From positions 4,278,001-4,342,000 of the forward strand of contig JAZARR010000175.1 in NCBI GenBank assembly GCA_037389465.1: DNA of 64,000 bases, written 5' to 3'. The position numbers and the translations under genes are program-made. Shown here piece by piece: positions 1 through 13,251 of this stretch (within the stretch, counting starts at the first letter, position 1; every line of letters begins with the position of its first letter). Under the pieces are notes generated by a model that had not been told where the DNA came from, made no database searches, and was given only the letters and a program-made list of their open reading frames with translations. Origin of the DNA: Baylisascaris procyonis. Taxonomy: Eukaryota > Nematoda > Chromadorea > Rhabditida > Ascarididae.

Positions 1-327
1 ATTTGTGCGTCATCTGTATTAGCATGTCGCTAGCAACTTACTGACTTCAATTCATTATTATAGCTAATAATTGGCATCATACTAGAGGCATCCTTGCTCT
101 TGGCTCATCGATTTATTGTGATGAAGAATATTTCGTATCCTTGTTTATACTGGATTGAATAAGCCTGTGCAATCACATTTCTAAATTATTTTTTTATTCC
201 AATAGTTCACTAATTTGTCCATTTAGGCATTATTTTGTTTCTATTCCTATGTGCTTCATATTGAAAGAAGGACAATTTATGGGTGCTGTATATTATAACA
301 TGTCGCGTAAAAGAGGCTGCAATGCGA

Positions 328-359
328 CCCCGCTCCCCTGCCCCACTCCCCCCCCCCCC
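328..359 (-). other. G-quadruplex-forming motif (G-rich on minus strand)
   Basis: The plus strand carries four runs of at least four C: 328-331, 335-338, 341-344 and 348-359 (the last is 12 C). They are separated by 3, 2 and 3 bases. The minus strand therefore reads as four G-tracts of four or more with very short loops, which is the canonical pattern for a stable four-tetrad quadruplex, with an i-motif possible on the plus strand. It lies about 0.9 kb upstream of the coding candidate at 1249. A promoter role is only an inference. Confidence 0.75.
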
Positions 360-593
360 ACTCATTAACTCATCCTCTTCCGGGAATATGTTACATCGAA
401 ATGATTTCCCGAGAATGTAGTTTCCTCTTTTTGATATATTCACCGACGACTATTATCTTTAACTTTGCCATATTCATAAATTTTCGGCGTATAATCGTTG
501 TTGAACGAAAGTTGAATCGACCATTTTGGTAGTGCTAATAGAGAGCGGGATCTTCATTTCAATTTTATTTTTCATTGAGCGACTAGAATTTTC

Positions 594-721
594 TAGCGCA
601 TAGTAAGCTCGAAATTTTAAATTACTGCGAATGGCGGGGCCGAGAAAGTTGTTTGGTGGCGAGATTTGAGCCTTATTTTTTAGCGCATAGTAGGCCTGAA
701 GCTTTAAATCATTGCGAGTGG
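594..721. repeat. Diverged two-copy direct repeat, 41 bp each, period 87
   Basis: Positions 594-634 and 681-721 align without gaps over 41 bases with 33 identities; both start with tagcgcatagta. All eight differences are transitions (A/G or C/T). The copies are 87 bp apart, so an older 87-bp tandem duplication or two copies of a dispersed repeat are both possible. Nothing indicates function. Confidence 0.7.
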
Positions 722-1248
722 TTTCTTATTCTATTGTTGCAGTTGTTGTGCGTTGGGTCGCGCTTTTCTGATTGCCTTTCCTGCTACGTTTTGCTCTTTG
801 GAGTATTCAGAAATTACAGTGAGGAAATAAGACACAACTTTTATCTTTTCTTCAAAGATAAAAAGTGTCTCATTCTCTTTTCATAATTTATACGATGCTC
901 TTATTCGCTTAATTCTGCACTTAAATCACAAAATATTCAGTTTTAATAAAATTCATAACTAGGTAAAACATTTGAATGGAATGATATTAAATATTTAATA
1001 GTGAACTCAAAAGAGTTGGAGTCAGTGACGTCTCGCTCCACTGAAGTCGCATATCACCAGTTCCATATTGAATTAGCAGGCAGACACACAGATGCACATA
1101 CGTAGGTGTGCTCTCAAACACAGACGAATAGCGATTGCTAAAAACCGCAAAGAAATTCTGCACGGGGAATTAATAAGAAACATTTCAATTTCGCGATATT
1201 CGATGCCGCCATTAACGTTTGAACGACTCTAATTTCATCCTATAATAG

Positions 1249-1437
1249 GTGTTTTATGGTACTTTTTGAAGGTGACTATTGGTTGCACCGTAATTGTCAC
1301 CCAGTTCTTGGGGATCTTCGAGATAAAATTGAAGAAATGTTCCCTGATGGTGCGTCGCTCCTGAAAGAATTCGATTCTGATGTTGAAGACGATGATTTGG
1401 ATAGTGATGAGGACGTTTCAGATGTCGCCGAGAAAAG
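1249..1437 (+). CDS. Candidate coding exon, small acidic protein of unknown function
   Basis: An open frame with natural-looking codon content begins at ATG 1256, or at an acceptor-like AG at 1247-1248, and runs to a good donor, AAG|GTAAAT, after 1437. The encoded segment of about 60 residues starts with a mixed hydrophobic and aromatic part containing a Trp-Leu-His-Arg-Asn-Cys stretch. An amphipathic helix-like segment (Asp-Lys-Ile-Glu-Glu-Met) follows, and then a strongly acidic Asp/Glu/Ser run of about 20 residues typical of nuclear or chaperone-type tails. I do not recognise the family. Read through, the frame meets TAA three bases past the donor, so either it ends there or it is spliced to the exon proposed at 1834. 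The acceptor-like site is weak, so 1256 may simply be the start codon. This is the best protein-coding candidate in the window, but function and full extent are unknown. Confidence 0.45.
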
Positions 1438-1833
1438 GTAAATTTTGATTCAGTTTTTTAATGTTAATTTTTCATGGATTTTCTTTGTATTTGTGTTTTT
1501 GATTACTTGTGAATTTTAATTTTTACCGAAGAAAGATCTCATATGAGTTCGAGTCGAACGCGTAAAGCGTTGTTCGTTAGGTGCTGCTCTCTCAATTTCT
1601 CACTTTAGCCTTCTCTACCAGATCCTTACGTCTTGCCCGTCACTACAATTTCCTGAGAGTTCTGCGAATCACGATTTTTATTGCTTGCATATGTCAGTTT
1701 TGTCATTGCGCGGAATGCCAGTTTTGCTTTGCACGTATATCTTAGCAACGCTATAAATGCGGAAATGTTATTAAAAAGCTTGTAATGTCATTTTTGGCTT
1801 GTTGTAATTCTGTTTTTTTTTTTTTTTTGGTAG

Positions 1834-1861
1834 AAAATATTTCGAGTGGTTATGGACTTGA
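1834..1861 (+). CDS. Possible short terminal exon of the acidic-protein gene
   Basis: A long T-tract with one G near its end leads into ttggtag| at 1833, a textbook polypyrimidine acceptor. Joining after it to the donor at 1437 keeps the reading frame: the two leftover bases AG plus A at 1834 give Arg, then eight codons (Lys-Tyr-Phe-Glu-Trp-Leu-Trp-Thr) and a TGA at 1859-1861. The result would be a protein of about 69 residues with an aromatic C-terminus. The exon is very short, so chance agreement is possible. No AATAAA poly(A) signal is obvious immediately downstream. Confidence 0.3.
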
Positions 1862-3299
1862 TGAATGACGAACGGTTGAGAGTGAAGGCTATCGTCAGTC
1901 AAAGAATTTGAGCTTCAGAAGGCGCATTAGTTGATCTGAGGTTGAAGAGGAAAGGATTATGGTTAAGAAACGTTCTGGTAGGCAAATTTAGTCAAGCAGG
2001 CCAACAAGAGCTTTTAAACATAAATTCAGATTAAAGTCAAGGGGAAAAAACTTCATTGCTTGTCATTCTGGTATTGTCTCTTGAACATTTCAGTAACACT
2101 TTTCTGTGTGTATAGATAACTAAAGTATTTCCTTATGTAGTCTACTCTTAAAACAAGTATTCAGGACTATCGGCTAGGTTCGTGTTGGTAATATGAATGC
2201 CATTTATTCCCTTTTTATTAGCTTTCGATCAGAAACAGGAAACTCGAAGTTTACATACTTTGAGACCATTTTTGGCATTACAAAGATGAAATTTCGGATT
2301 TCGCCAAAAGGATTTTCTTGTGATGAAAAAACCCCAAATTCCTCAGTGATTAGGGTTTTCACAATGCTTCTCTTCAATATTTCAACATTGTTTCTAGTAT
2401 TCACATGTAAACGCTTAGATCTTCAATTCTTTCTTCGTACTTGTTCATAGCTTCATTCTGCGTCTGTTCTTGTGGTTTCTAAAATTTGGAGTTAATTCCT
2501 CTTACTGACTTGACGAGAGAAGGAAAGGGGAGGAACCAGGATGATGTTGCTTAGGATAGAACCAAGAAAAATATTCGAGCATCAGCTTTCTGTCCTTCTC
2601 TCTGATATAATACGTAACATCAGAAAACTTTTGATATTTCTTTAAGTCAATAACTTCATTTTCAGTATGAAAAGTATTAATGTTGTCTAGAACGTTGAAG
2701 ATGGTTGCAGGGGTAAGTATATTAGCTACTCATAGCTCGTAGCTCGATGAACTCAATTTTTGCTTTAAATATTTGAAAATTCGAAGCAAAGTGTAAATGG
2801 GACACCGATAATATAACGAAATCATTTTCTGCATCTTCAGTGTAAAAAAAAGGATATTCCCTTTGAGATCGCCAAAACTAAAGAAGTTTTTTTAATTATC
2901 AGCATTTGGAGGATTTGTGTTGCCTTCACATCAGAATAGGTTTTCGAGTATTCAAATAAATTTTCCCAATTTGGGAACTTTTTTATATGAAGAAGACTTT
3001 TTTATATGTTGCGTGCACCTACAGAGTTCGACTTTACCGTTTGTGGATTTCACCTTGATTTGGAAAACACCGAAATTACCATAAATTATAAGCTTGAATG
3101 CCTTTAGACCAATTAAGGCGACAATGCAGTAGCACCACATTCTGACAGATGTGTGAAGCGCTTGCAGAGATTCACAGCTGCGCCTACATAGATTGAAGAG
3201 CATAGCAGAGTGGCAACATTGCTGCACTCTGTGGTGATATCGTTGCAACGTTTTTGCTTTATTGGCTATTATGCGCCCTAATGAGCTTCCTTTGATGCG
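1862..3299. other. Non-coding stretch with a short tandem duplication
   Basis: No credible coding exon. A splice-like pair (ttttcag ending at 2665, and GG|gtaagtat with its donor GT at 2713-2714) brackets a segment of about 47 bp with stops in all three frames, so it could only be an untranslated exon. A 13-bp direct repeat, acttttttatatg, occurs at 2977-2989 and 2996-3008. Confidence 0.5.
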
Positions 3300-4030
3300 T
3301 CTTTCATTGCCTCTCCATCGCCGTTAAGTCGCTCAGATGCATCCATTTCGTACTAGTGTACTGAAGAAGGCCCATAAGGAAGAATGCCTCCACCTCACCC
3401 ACTATGTACTGTGACGACTGTATTCCCCCGCAGAACAGGGGGCTTTCCCAGCTCGCGGGGAGGGAATGTTGCCGTTCTGAAAATGCCACGCGGGAGAGGT
3501 GATATTTAGGACATCTGTGGGGACGGAAACCGACTTTTAAGGAGAGCATCTTCACATTGTTAATGCTGTCGCGCTGAGTCCTGTTCGTTAAGAACTATGG
3601 CGGATTAGCAATTTTTGTGTAGTTGCGGTTTCACGTACCGTTGCGTTTGAATGAAGCTGACATGACACAGTAACTGCAAATAATGTCATAAAAGCGCATT
3701 TGCGCCAGAAACAGTGACATGCTTGATTAGGCACATCAAGGAAGGTATTTTTGTGCATTGTGGCTTTTGTGATACATGAACCGAAAAAATGTCTGCACGG
3801 GGAATAACGTCTAATCAGGGAGCGTCTTCTGGATCTGTGGAATTTTCTCCGGGATATGAGAACTGTAGTGATGCGGACTGGAGATGAAAATTGCGCGGGG
3901 CAATCACTTTTTTTGATCTGAAAATGATAAAAAAATGAAAACAATGCATCCGATGCTGCAAGCAAAATGCAGAGCTCTGGTATGTGACAGCTGGGCAGAA
4001 TGCATCTTATGTCACCTGTACTTTATCGCT
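3300..4030. other. GC-richer island of unknown nature
   Basis: Compared with its surroundings this stretch is clearly richer in G and C, most of all at 3400-3540, where runs such as ccccgcagaacaggggg and agctcgcggggaggg occur. Minus-strand frames of 83 and 125 residues are open here (3304-3555 and 3588-3965), but they show no domain I recognise and lack convincing splice sites. It could be an old transposon relic, a promoter-type CpG-rich segment or an exon cluster. The sequence alone does not decide. Confidence 0.3.
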
Positions 4031-7000
4031 GTGAGGAAGAGTAGAACTTATGGATTTTACGAGGTGATTGGACATAATATAGCACATTTTTAGAAGTTTT
4101 TCTGATGTTGAAGTGTAATATAATTCAACTCACTAATTTTTGGACTCGATAACGAATAATTTTTTTGAAATGTTTGTTCCCAAGAGCTATCATTCAAGAA
4201 ATTTCTGAGGCAGTAAGACACTGCATTTTCGAAACTACTCTTCCAGCGTTTTTTCGGAGCCAGAAAGATGAAAGGCAGCAGAGAGTGAGGAATAGGAGAA
4301 GATAATGGAAAGGGCATTTTTCCGAGATCTTGTAAGGCTGCTTCAACGATGATTTTTCTTACTTTGATGAGTACTTTATATAGTTTTCCATTGAGTACCT
4401 TCTTAAGCAACTTCTTTCTGGCCTGGGACTGTTTTCTTTCTCCCGAAACGTTTAGTAGCTAAGGGTGTTGATAATGTTGCAAGCCTTCTTCATATTAAGT
4501 TGAACGACTTCATTCTTTTGCGTTATTCATTTTGCTTATAATATTCATCGAATGAGTCTTTATTGGAAGGATACATATACAGTATAATGAAAACTTGTCA
4601 TTTTCGGCTCCAATGCAATATAAAATTGTGCACAAACATAAAATTCAAAGAATTTCAGTACGCAGAATATTTGCGATATTTTGGGGTATTTTCGCGTTGC
4701 TGCTGTATTCGCATATGGCGGTCATATGTGCAAGTTTCCATTTCTCAGAATTTTTCCCTTTGACCTAATTTAGATAGGAAGAAAGCAGAGTTCTTATATC
4801 CAGAGTTATCTAATTTTTTTCTTAACTATTTGTTATTCTTTCAAACTCTGGTGCTTTAATATGTCTAGATCTAATGTGTCCCTTCTCTATCTTCTTTCTT
4901 TATGTCCATTTCCTTTTATTCTGTTTAACTTTCATTATTTCCTTTCAACAATAAATTATTGTTTCTTTATTGATATCTATGCGTTGCTTTTTCCTTCAGC
5001 ATTTCTGGTTCGAATTGTCTGAAATCCAACACTATTTGACGGATTCCCTTATGTTGTCACCACTTCACAGAGAAGTTTTTGAATTCTCGAGCGCAAGATC
5101 CGTTTTTTAATTGCGATATTCCTCTGTATAGTCCATTCTATCAACGGGTTGCTAAGGCATCCAGGCAACCTTCCTTATCGAAAAGTTAGATGTAATTTGT
5201 GATTGCTACTGGAGCTGGAGTCATGTTATTAACCGTTCACCTTAGCACTCTAAACGTCTGAAAAGTGGCTCTACGTGTGCACTATAGCTGCAACTTTTCA
5301 GCACAAAATAAACAGCTTCTTAACCAAACATAGATAACTTTCTAGAATAACGGCTACTGAATTATCCCTCTGTGTATTTGTCAATCTCTTCTTCCAGATC
5401 CATAGCAAATTTACTGTTATACTTTTTAACAAAAATTTACTTTTCTTATCAAGGATTCCGTATAATTTTATGGATCAGTTTCTAAGTTTCTTTTGGTAAA
5501 TGCATTCGGCGTTGTTGCAGATCAAATTTGCGCTGGATTAATCAATTCTGAATGATATTAGAGATGTTTAAATGCGTCCACAAATTTCTATGCCATCTAG
5601 AACCGATTCAATCGGATTTTATACCGGACTGATCGCGGAACACGCACTAATGACTTCACTATTGGATTGTTTTGCAAAAGTTGATGTTGCGCTAGTCTTT
5701 TGCGCTGTTTTCTGCTTCTTCTTTGTCATGTTAGATTCGCCCAAAAATTTCTATACAAGGGAACTGCTGACGGATGCATAATGAGAGGGCTATAATTTTT
5801 TTTTGGTTTTTATTGCTGACTGATTATCTAAGAAAAGTTTTCTTGATATCGCAGTAGAACGACTACGTCTCTGCTCTTCGGAGTTCTTGCTCCCAAAAAC
5901 TTATTCAAAATGTTGAATGTTTGCTGTTTTTGAAAGTCAATAGAGTCAACACTCGACTTATTCATTTCATCGACGCAATTTACTTAATCGGTTTTTAACT
6001 TACGAAGCGAAAAAAACTTCGAGATTGCTCGATATATTCAAAGCTACCTAAGTTTTTAGAAGTTGAACGGAAATTTCGATAGATTTGTTTTCCTAACCAC
6101 GGGCGAACTCTTCTTCTTCTTGTAGGAAATTCCTATATGGTTAAACACCCCGCTGCGCCACTAGTACCTAATTTTTAGCAAAGTTCGGTTACTCGCAATG
6201 AAGCTATGTTCTTCTCCTTACATGTAGATCATAGGAAACATTGGGACATGACAAGTTTATTCTGTGTCACCGCTTTTTACTCAAAAATAGGTGGTTTTTG
6301 CTGGAAAGAACGTGTTTAATGATTGTTTTTGTGAGAAATCAATCAGTTATACTGATTTTCCAAACGGCTTCATATTTTTTTCTCTTGCTGTCGGCGCACA
6401 AAAATCATATTTTAAATCCTCTATTTGAAATTCCGATGCGAAAAATTCTTCGTGGAGAAAATCACTCAAAAACGATCCATTCTAAGATATTCTCTGGGTT
6501 ACTGATTTCCGGTAAAATCCTTCGGCGATTTTGCATCAGAGCATTCCAGAAAAGAGATGCCATGAAAATGTTTTCGATGTTATACCCAATTCTGTTTCCC
6601 GAATCATTGGGAAAAGCTGTCGTGGGAAATTACTGCAACGATTGCAAGATGTGATTGCCAACGCTAACTATGCGTAAATAAAACGTTTGCATTATCAATT
6701 TCTCATTGTGATATCCCTCGAGGTCAATGCCTCATTTACGTTCACTGCAATTGTCATGTCATGCATTATGATGGGCCAATTGCACTTATCTAAATGGCTA
6801 GGATTGCACTTACAATGTAGCTAATTACGATGGTTGTTTATGAGAACAATCTTTATACGATCTGCTTTAAAGCTATTGTTTTGTTTAATTTATTATAAGT
6901 GTTTTGCAAAATTTTCGTAAACCAATGCCAAACGCTGCTGTTTTTTGCCTTTCTGGATGCTAGTAATTTCTTGCTGTATTCTTTTCATGGAGTCAGGTCA

Positions 7001-10000
7001 CTGATACGATTCTTAGAAGGCTAAGGTGTTTTCTTGTTTAATACTGCCTAAGATACCTCTAGAGGTGGACTGGAAGTGAATCAGAACAAGGATGTCTCAA
7101 ATGTCACCCAATTCCAGCATTGCGAACAGGTTTTTCCCAATAATGATGAAGTCTGTGAACAGCAGACACAGCAAGTTATATTGCGCTTCTTCCATTCCCC
7201 AAACAAGAGTCGTTCCTTTCATTTTTTTACAGTCACTCCTTTCTCGTTTCAGCGAATGAAGCATTCTTAACTAGGGTAACTGGATCTGAGATTAGAAGTA
7301 TTTTGGCCTTACCTGTTTCCCATCTCAATGTCTGCCACAGCCGGGATAAACATCCCATGTTAGATCTCTCATGAATGCCATAGAAATCATTAGTTTTCAT
7401 AGAGCGGGAAAACCCCTTCCGCGTCCCCGCCGACCACCCTTGCCCTACCTCATCCCTCACTTATGTACAGGAAGAGAAGTCACGCGTAGGTACTACTTGC
7501 GCTTCGTTCCCGATTTGCCTGCCTACTTGTCACTTCCGTGTGTATGTAGCAGAAGCACAGCTAAGTTTAGTCGAATTCATTTTCCTTACGTATTTTCTAA
7601 GGCTTCGCGTGTCACAATGAGCTGTTTGAATTGAAGTCGAATGAAAGGAATCTACGTCAAGATCGTCGTCGGCGATAAGCCACTGTGACTGAAGTGATAG
7701 ACGTTATCTTAGATGGTCACTAGCCTCTCCACTTCTAATTTGTAAAAGTGCCAGAAGTCTGCGCTACTAATGAGGGTTCTGCCACATGTTTACCCAAAGA
7801 TCGGCTTAGTACTTCATTCTCAAATAAAATCATTGCAAATAATTTTCCCCTGGCCGCCTACCCCTTCGATAGGAAACAAAATACCATCATAAATATATCA
7901 GTGAACTTCATTTCGTTGGATTTCTCTAAAAGGGAATTCCATCTATATCTCTTTGAATTAGAATTTATAGCGGTTGTCTTTTAAGATAACCCATTCACTT
8001 CTATTTTACTGAAGGTTATCCCTATACCAATACCTTTATATGCTTACTTAATTTTTTAGAAAGTTGTAGTAGAAGGATTTGACCCTGTCAACGCTATCTC
8101 TGCGAATGACTTGTTTGTTTATGTGTGTGTGAGTGTGCGTTTCCATCTGCCTATAAAGGAAAGCTGACTTACTGTAAAATGGTCGTGGTTTTTCGGACAC
8201 ATTTAGTTAATTACAACTCCTTTCGAAATGAAAGATCAGCTCGGATATTGATTAGAAAGGCTTCTATTATATGAAAGGCTCGATGGCTCTATTAAAACTA
8301 CTAAATTTCACAGCTTAGCTTGACTGTTAGCGAGTTGAGCCGCGATGTCATATGTAAATAGGAACACATGCGTACAGAGGTGACGTTACCACAAAGTTTT
8401 TCGCCCATACATTAAAAGATTTGAAGAGGATATCAGGATATGCCAAAGGCACGTATAAGTGATCACATCCCCGTAGCATCGCGGATAGCGTATAGTTAAT
8501 GATCTGCACTGTTAGAAAAACCTATTGCCTCGTCTTCAAATGTCTGAAAAATTGTTTTCCACGTTTGGATTTTCGCTTATCTAGGCTTTATGAGTTTTTC
8601 GCTAGTATCTTCTTCTGAGAACTCGACCTGCATGCGGTTCTAAAAGTCCATTGCCGCGCTTACCATTGCTTGTTAAAAAACTCATAATTTTGCGAGTCGG
8701 ATTCAGAAATTATGTACTTAGAAGAATTTAGGATATAGACGAAAAACGTCTAATGAAAAAACAATTTGCACTGTGGTAGTTACAACATGTGGAAGTTTTC
8801 TAGAAAAGTTCAGTGCTCAAATTCATGCTTTCCGAAATCTAATTCAATGTAGTTTTAATCTGAATCCCGGTTATGGTCATTGTTATGGGTTGATTTTCTT
8901 TCTATGCGAATAGTTATGATTAAATCGATACTCTACTTTTTTAAAGGTTTTTTCCCTTTAATGGGACTAAAAATTGTTAATCCAGTGGTATGTAAATTTC
9001 GGAAGTCTTCAAAAATACCAATTTCTTCTGGTTCTTTGAATTCATTATTTTATTTTCTGTCCTTAACTTCTCGAAACTTCTAATCATTTTTTTCAACATT
9101 GGAAAAGTATTCGGCTCTTCCACTATATTTAAGATTTATTTTTAGCGAAGTGAATTTCAGACTCATAAAGTCTCATAAAGACTTTAAGCGCTAAAATTTT
9201 GCATTTAATATAAGATGATAGATTTTAACTAAATTCAGTTATTGCTTTAATGGCCAAATTTGTTTCTTTTAATTCCTCCTCTATTTCGACTTTTATACAA
9301 ATCAGGATTCACATAACATATCGTTGCAATATCTTGTCTTTCCGTATATATTCATCCGTCTATGCAACGGTTATAATTTAGAAAATACCGGAGAAAAAAT
9401 TTTTTATACAGTTACAAATCTTTTTCTCATTTTTCAATTCTTTTTAAATAATAAAATTTTATTTTTTGAAAACTTTCTCAATGCAAGAGCTGTTATCGTT
9501 TCTGTAATTCATAGCGGACTCTCATCGATGCCCTTAAATAACAGCCTCGTCATTTATCCACGTCGCTGAATCAGTGCTCTGAAAAAAATATTTTGAATTG
9601 TAGAAAAATGTTTCCCTCATCGAATGAGAATATGAAAGTGAAAAGACAGACGGTTGTCAGAATTGTTGATTTTCTACTGCCAAATCTTTCTACGATGTGT
9701 TGTTATAGTCAGAGAAGAGAAATTACTATTGCTAAGCAGTACACTCTTTTGATACGTTCAAGACAACTGACCCATTAGAAATCACCAAACAAAGCCTCTT
9801 TACAATAAGATTTTCCTCGATTTTGCGCATTTGTTTCGCACACTTTAATGGCTTATGTTTCGCCAGCAAATTTAAAATCAGAGAGCTTTAAGAGTGCATC
9901 TATGTCATATTTTATTGCCTTGTATTATAAGGTATATTATTTACCATATTGTGTTATAAGGCACAAAATATATGTACCATATTATAAGATATATATAATT

Positions 10001-13000
10001 TACCTTATATTATATATATTACATGCCATATTTGCCTTATACCTTATATTACTATCTCATATGTGAGATCTTTAGCTGCGCTGTCAAGAAAATGGAGAAG
10101 CAATTGGAATTTTGCATTGCATATTGCAAACATTTTCCACGATGGTTATTTGGTGATCGTCAAAGCATTCATGAAGTTTTACTGAAGAAATTCTGATATA
10201 CAAGGTGGATATATACGTGAGCAGCTGAGAACTTCGCTTTTGATTCGTTAGCCATCTTTTCTGTCCACTGCGTGTTGGAGCGAAACTACCTTCGTGGCAT
10301 GTTCCTCATATAGCATCGCCTGCAGCTCGCACACCTATTGTCTTTGTAGCTCTTTCCTTAAATAATTGAAGGCGAATGGAATTTGCATATCGTCAGATTT
10401 TGATATGCTAATTAAGTTCTTACCACTTCTGCTACAGAAGCAATTTTGAAAGCACCACATAGACTCCGGCTTCGGCTGTCTCTGAACTCGCTTGCTGAGC
10501 TCAATACTTAAAAGTTGTTTGTTTACTCGTCTCGTGTGCAAACATACTCTTAGAGGACAAGAGGATATGGTTGTGTTGCGAGCAAGTAATAACAAGCTCC
10601 ATCGAGTGTGCCATCATAAAGTTGACCGATCAGCATTGATCCACTCGTCGCCACCCCTCTTATCTTCCCTTTGCTTACAAAATCCGATTAAATCCGATTA
10701 CATGCCCTTGTTTTGCACAAAAACTTTTCGGTCATGTTTACGTGAATGTTAGCAGCCATTTGACGGGACCATTTTAACGATTTAGACTTCCTCTTGTTGG
10801 TTCATTTTAGAGAGTTAAGTTGAGTCCTTTCGAACTCATACAGGAACTAGTTTGAAAAATTTTTTAGCATCGTGTAAAAGGTGTCTTGATGTGTTATAAA
10901 CTGCTCATCCTGTGAAGCGTTTTCGGTCCAGCGACTTTTATTCGTGGGCCGCCTTTTTACTTTTGCTTTTGGAGTAATATTTGAAGCGTTCCACGTCTGC
11001 TTCCAAAAGAATATATATACTAATCACTTTGTAACTTTACCTGTGATACAAAATTAAAAGGATGTAACTTAATTATTCATAGCTAATGAAAATATATTGA
11101 AAATGAGAACGATGTGGGGAAGAAAATGTACAGGAAGGAGGGCTTGGCAAAGGATCAATTCTTTTTTCCGGTAAAATAAGTTCTCAGAAGAAATCTCGAG
11201 GTTTTAAACGTTAGTTCTGAACGTTAGAAGATAGGATTAGGGAACAATGTAATATACCAGAATTCTGAGAACAGGTGATTTGTAAATTTTATGACTGGAA
11301 AAGGAATTCTGGAGGTTAGGAGTTTATTGAGTTGTAATGGGGAGGAGGCATTTTCTTCTTGCAACTGCCAAGAAAGACTTACCTAATAGAGGAGAAGAAC
11401 CATTCAAAATAACAAGTCATCTCGAATAGTGCTTCACTAGCTTGGAGGTCTCAAAGTCGAAGCACGGAGCATTTTTACCTGGAGGGAAAAGTAGGGGACA
11501 GTATGTATTAGGGAGAATTTGCATCATGTAGAGAGCTGTAATCGGAGAATGCGAGAAAGAGCTTCAGCTTAAGTGATATAATCTTCTTATGGATCATGTA
11601 AAACCTTCGTATATGATACCGTCATTGACCTTTCAAATAAACTGAACAATGCCAGGTTTGCAATATTGGTGACGAATCCTATCGTGACATACGTATAAGT
11701 AGTGATAACAATCGGGGTGCTCACTTTAAGCATTATAAATGCACATTCAGTGACATTATAAATTTGTTTCTTGAGGTTTTTGTGAGCGGAATGCCGCAAA
11801 ATGTGATGCGTTATTGTGAACGAACTTATTGTTTCCTCATAACTGCTTCCATACCAACTTCCGTTTTGTTGATTTCGATGCAACTGTTGAAGTAAAAGTG
11901 AATTCCCTCTAAAGGTCATTAGAAGACTCTTTCAGATCGAAGTATTTCATAACCTTTTCGTATTCTCTCAATTTTCCTTTATTTGATATTATGTATTATT
12001 TGATTAGGCATTTTCTGAGGCATAGAGGTGGAAGAACAAAATCGCTCCTCGAAATATGGCAGGCAGTCATTTAGTGTGAAATATACCAAAAAGAATTCAT
12101 AACTTTGTTGCTGAGTACCGAATTAAGACTATCGAAGAAATGGGTGGATACATGCAGGCAGACATATGCACAGACGCAAGGCATTATATCGTCGTCATAT
12201 TGTTTTCAAAGTACGAATTATTGCATAACCTAAATTTTATTGCGAATTATTGCATAACCTAGTTTCCAAATATTCAGCGAGTAATATTGGGCATTTTGCT
12301 TCTTCATTTCAGGCTGTGGGGTGATGGTTCATATGGCGCTTTAAAGAATGCTTTACTACTTTATTCCTAATAATAGACATTTGTCCAACTACTAGTAGGA
12401 CCTGCTAATTTATTTCGTGCATTCGTTTTTTATTCAGTGTTTGAGCTATCTGGATTTTCATTCTCTTTTTTTACTTTCCACTTCAAGCTATTCGCCGTAT
12501 CCGTATCATTGTTATGATGGCTTTAATCGGCAGCATTTCAGCCTTGCGCAAAAACAAAAACGAGTGTTGCTATGAAGGCGTTAGGTAATTTGCTGAAATG
12601 CTTACGCATGATAGCAAGCCATTTCAAAACAGTGTCAGACAAGTATGGCACTCAAAGGTAGATATCGATTGTTCATTATCACGAACACCTAGTGTAAATA
12701 ATGCCAGACGAACTTCTTTTCGTTTAAAAAGCCTTTTGAAAATATTTCAAATACTGCATGACAATTTCAGCTTAAAGGCATTAGGCTGTTTGCAGGTCAT
12801 TATAAATGAGGAGAAGTGCATCCTCCAAAAAAGATAAACTATATTGTTAGGAAGGTCGAAAATTTGAGAAAATCAGCCATCTCCAAAACTTCCATTGTCT
12901 ATATGAATGAGCCAAACTAAGTACTAAGTAGTTTTTAAATGGATATAAATCTCATTATGTGCTTGCGCCTTTCATATTAATAAAAATTTATGACTAGTGG

Positions 13001-13251
13001 CACAAAAGATCATTTATTGCATTCTTTATAGATTATTATTGCAATAATCGCTTCAAAATTTCAATATTCGAATGAGAATATTGGCAATATTTCGTCTGCG
13101 GTTGTTTTTCTCATTATTCTCAAGCATTTCTATGATAACATTGTCAATTATTTCGATTGTTGATTATTTTTAAATGGCACTTACAATCACAATTGCATAT
13201 AGTTGCTGTAATCTGAAAATGGGGATTGCAGAAAACGATTTTCGCAGAGTC
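4031..13251. other. Long gene-poor stretch
   Basis: About 9 kb of AT-rich sequence with no exon I can defend. Small features are a short GT-rich run near 8120-8140, a GC-richer patch near 7400-7480, an AT-rich patch at about 9925-10060 with recurring ttataaggtata and tatattat words in both orientations, an 11-bp doublet (aatccgatta) near 10680-10700, and a 19-bp direct repeat (cgaattattgcataaccta) at 12214-12232 and 12243-12261. The ORFs here are short, overlap on both strands and look like chance. Confidence 0.5.

Larger units (their letters stand above)
1..1248. other. Non-coding upstream stretch
   Basis: No convincing exon is visible in either strand. The stretch holds a C-rich tract at 328-359 and a diverged direct repeat at 594-721, each listed separately. 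The remainder is ordinary AT-rich sequence. Short open frames here, such as a glycine/serine-rich minus-strand frame across the C-tract, follow from base composition and show no recognisable domain. Confidence 0.6.

Noticed and set aside
1159..1172. tctgcacggggaat shared with about 3792-3805
   Set aside because: The match does not extend beyond about 14 bp; matches of this size are expected by chance in 64 kb.
7445..7452. ctacctca, the complement of the let-7 seed tgaggtag
   Set aside because: Only eight bases match; the rest of the mature sequence and a precursor hairpin are missing.
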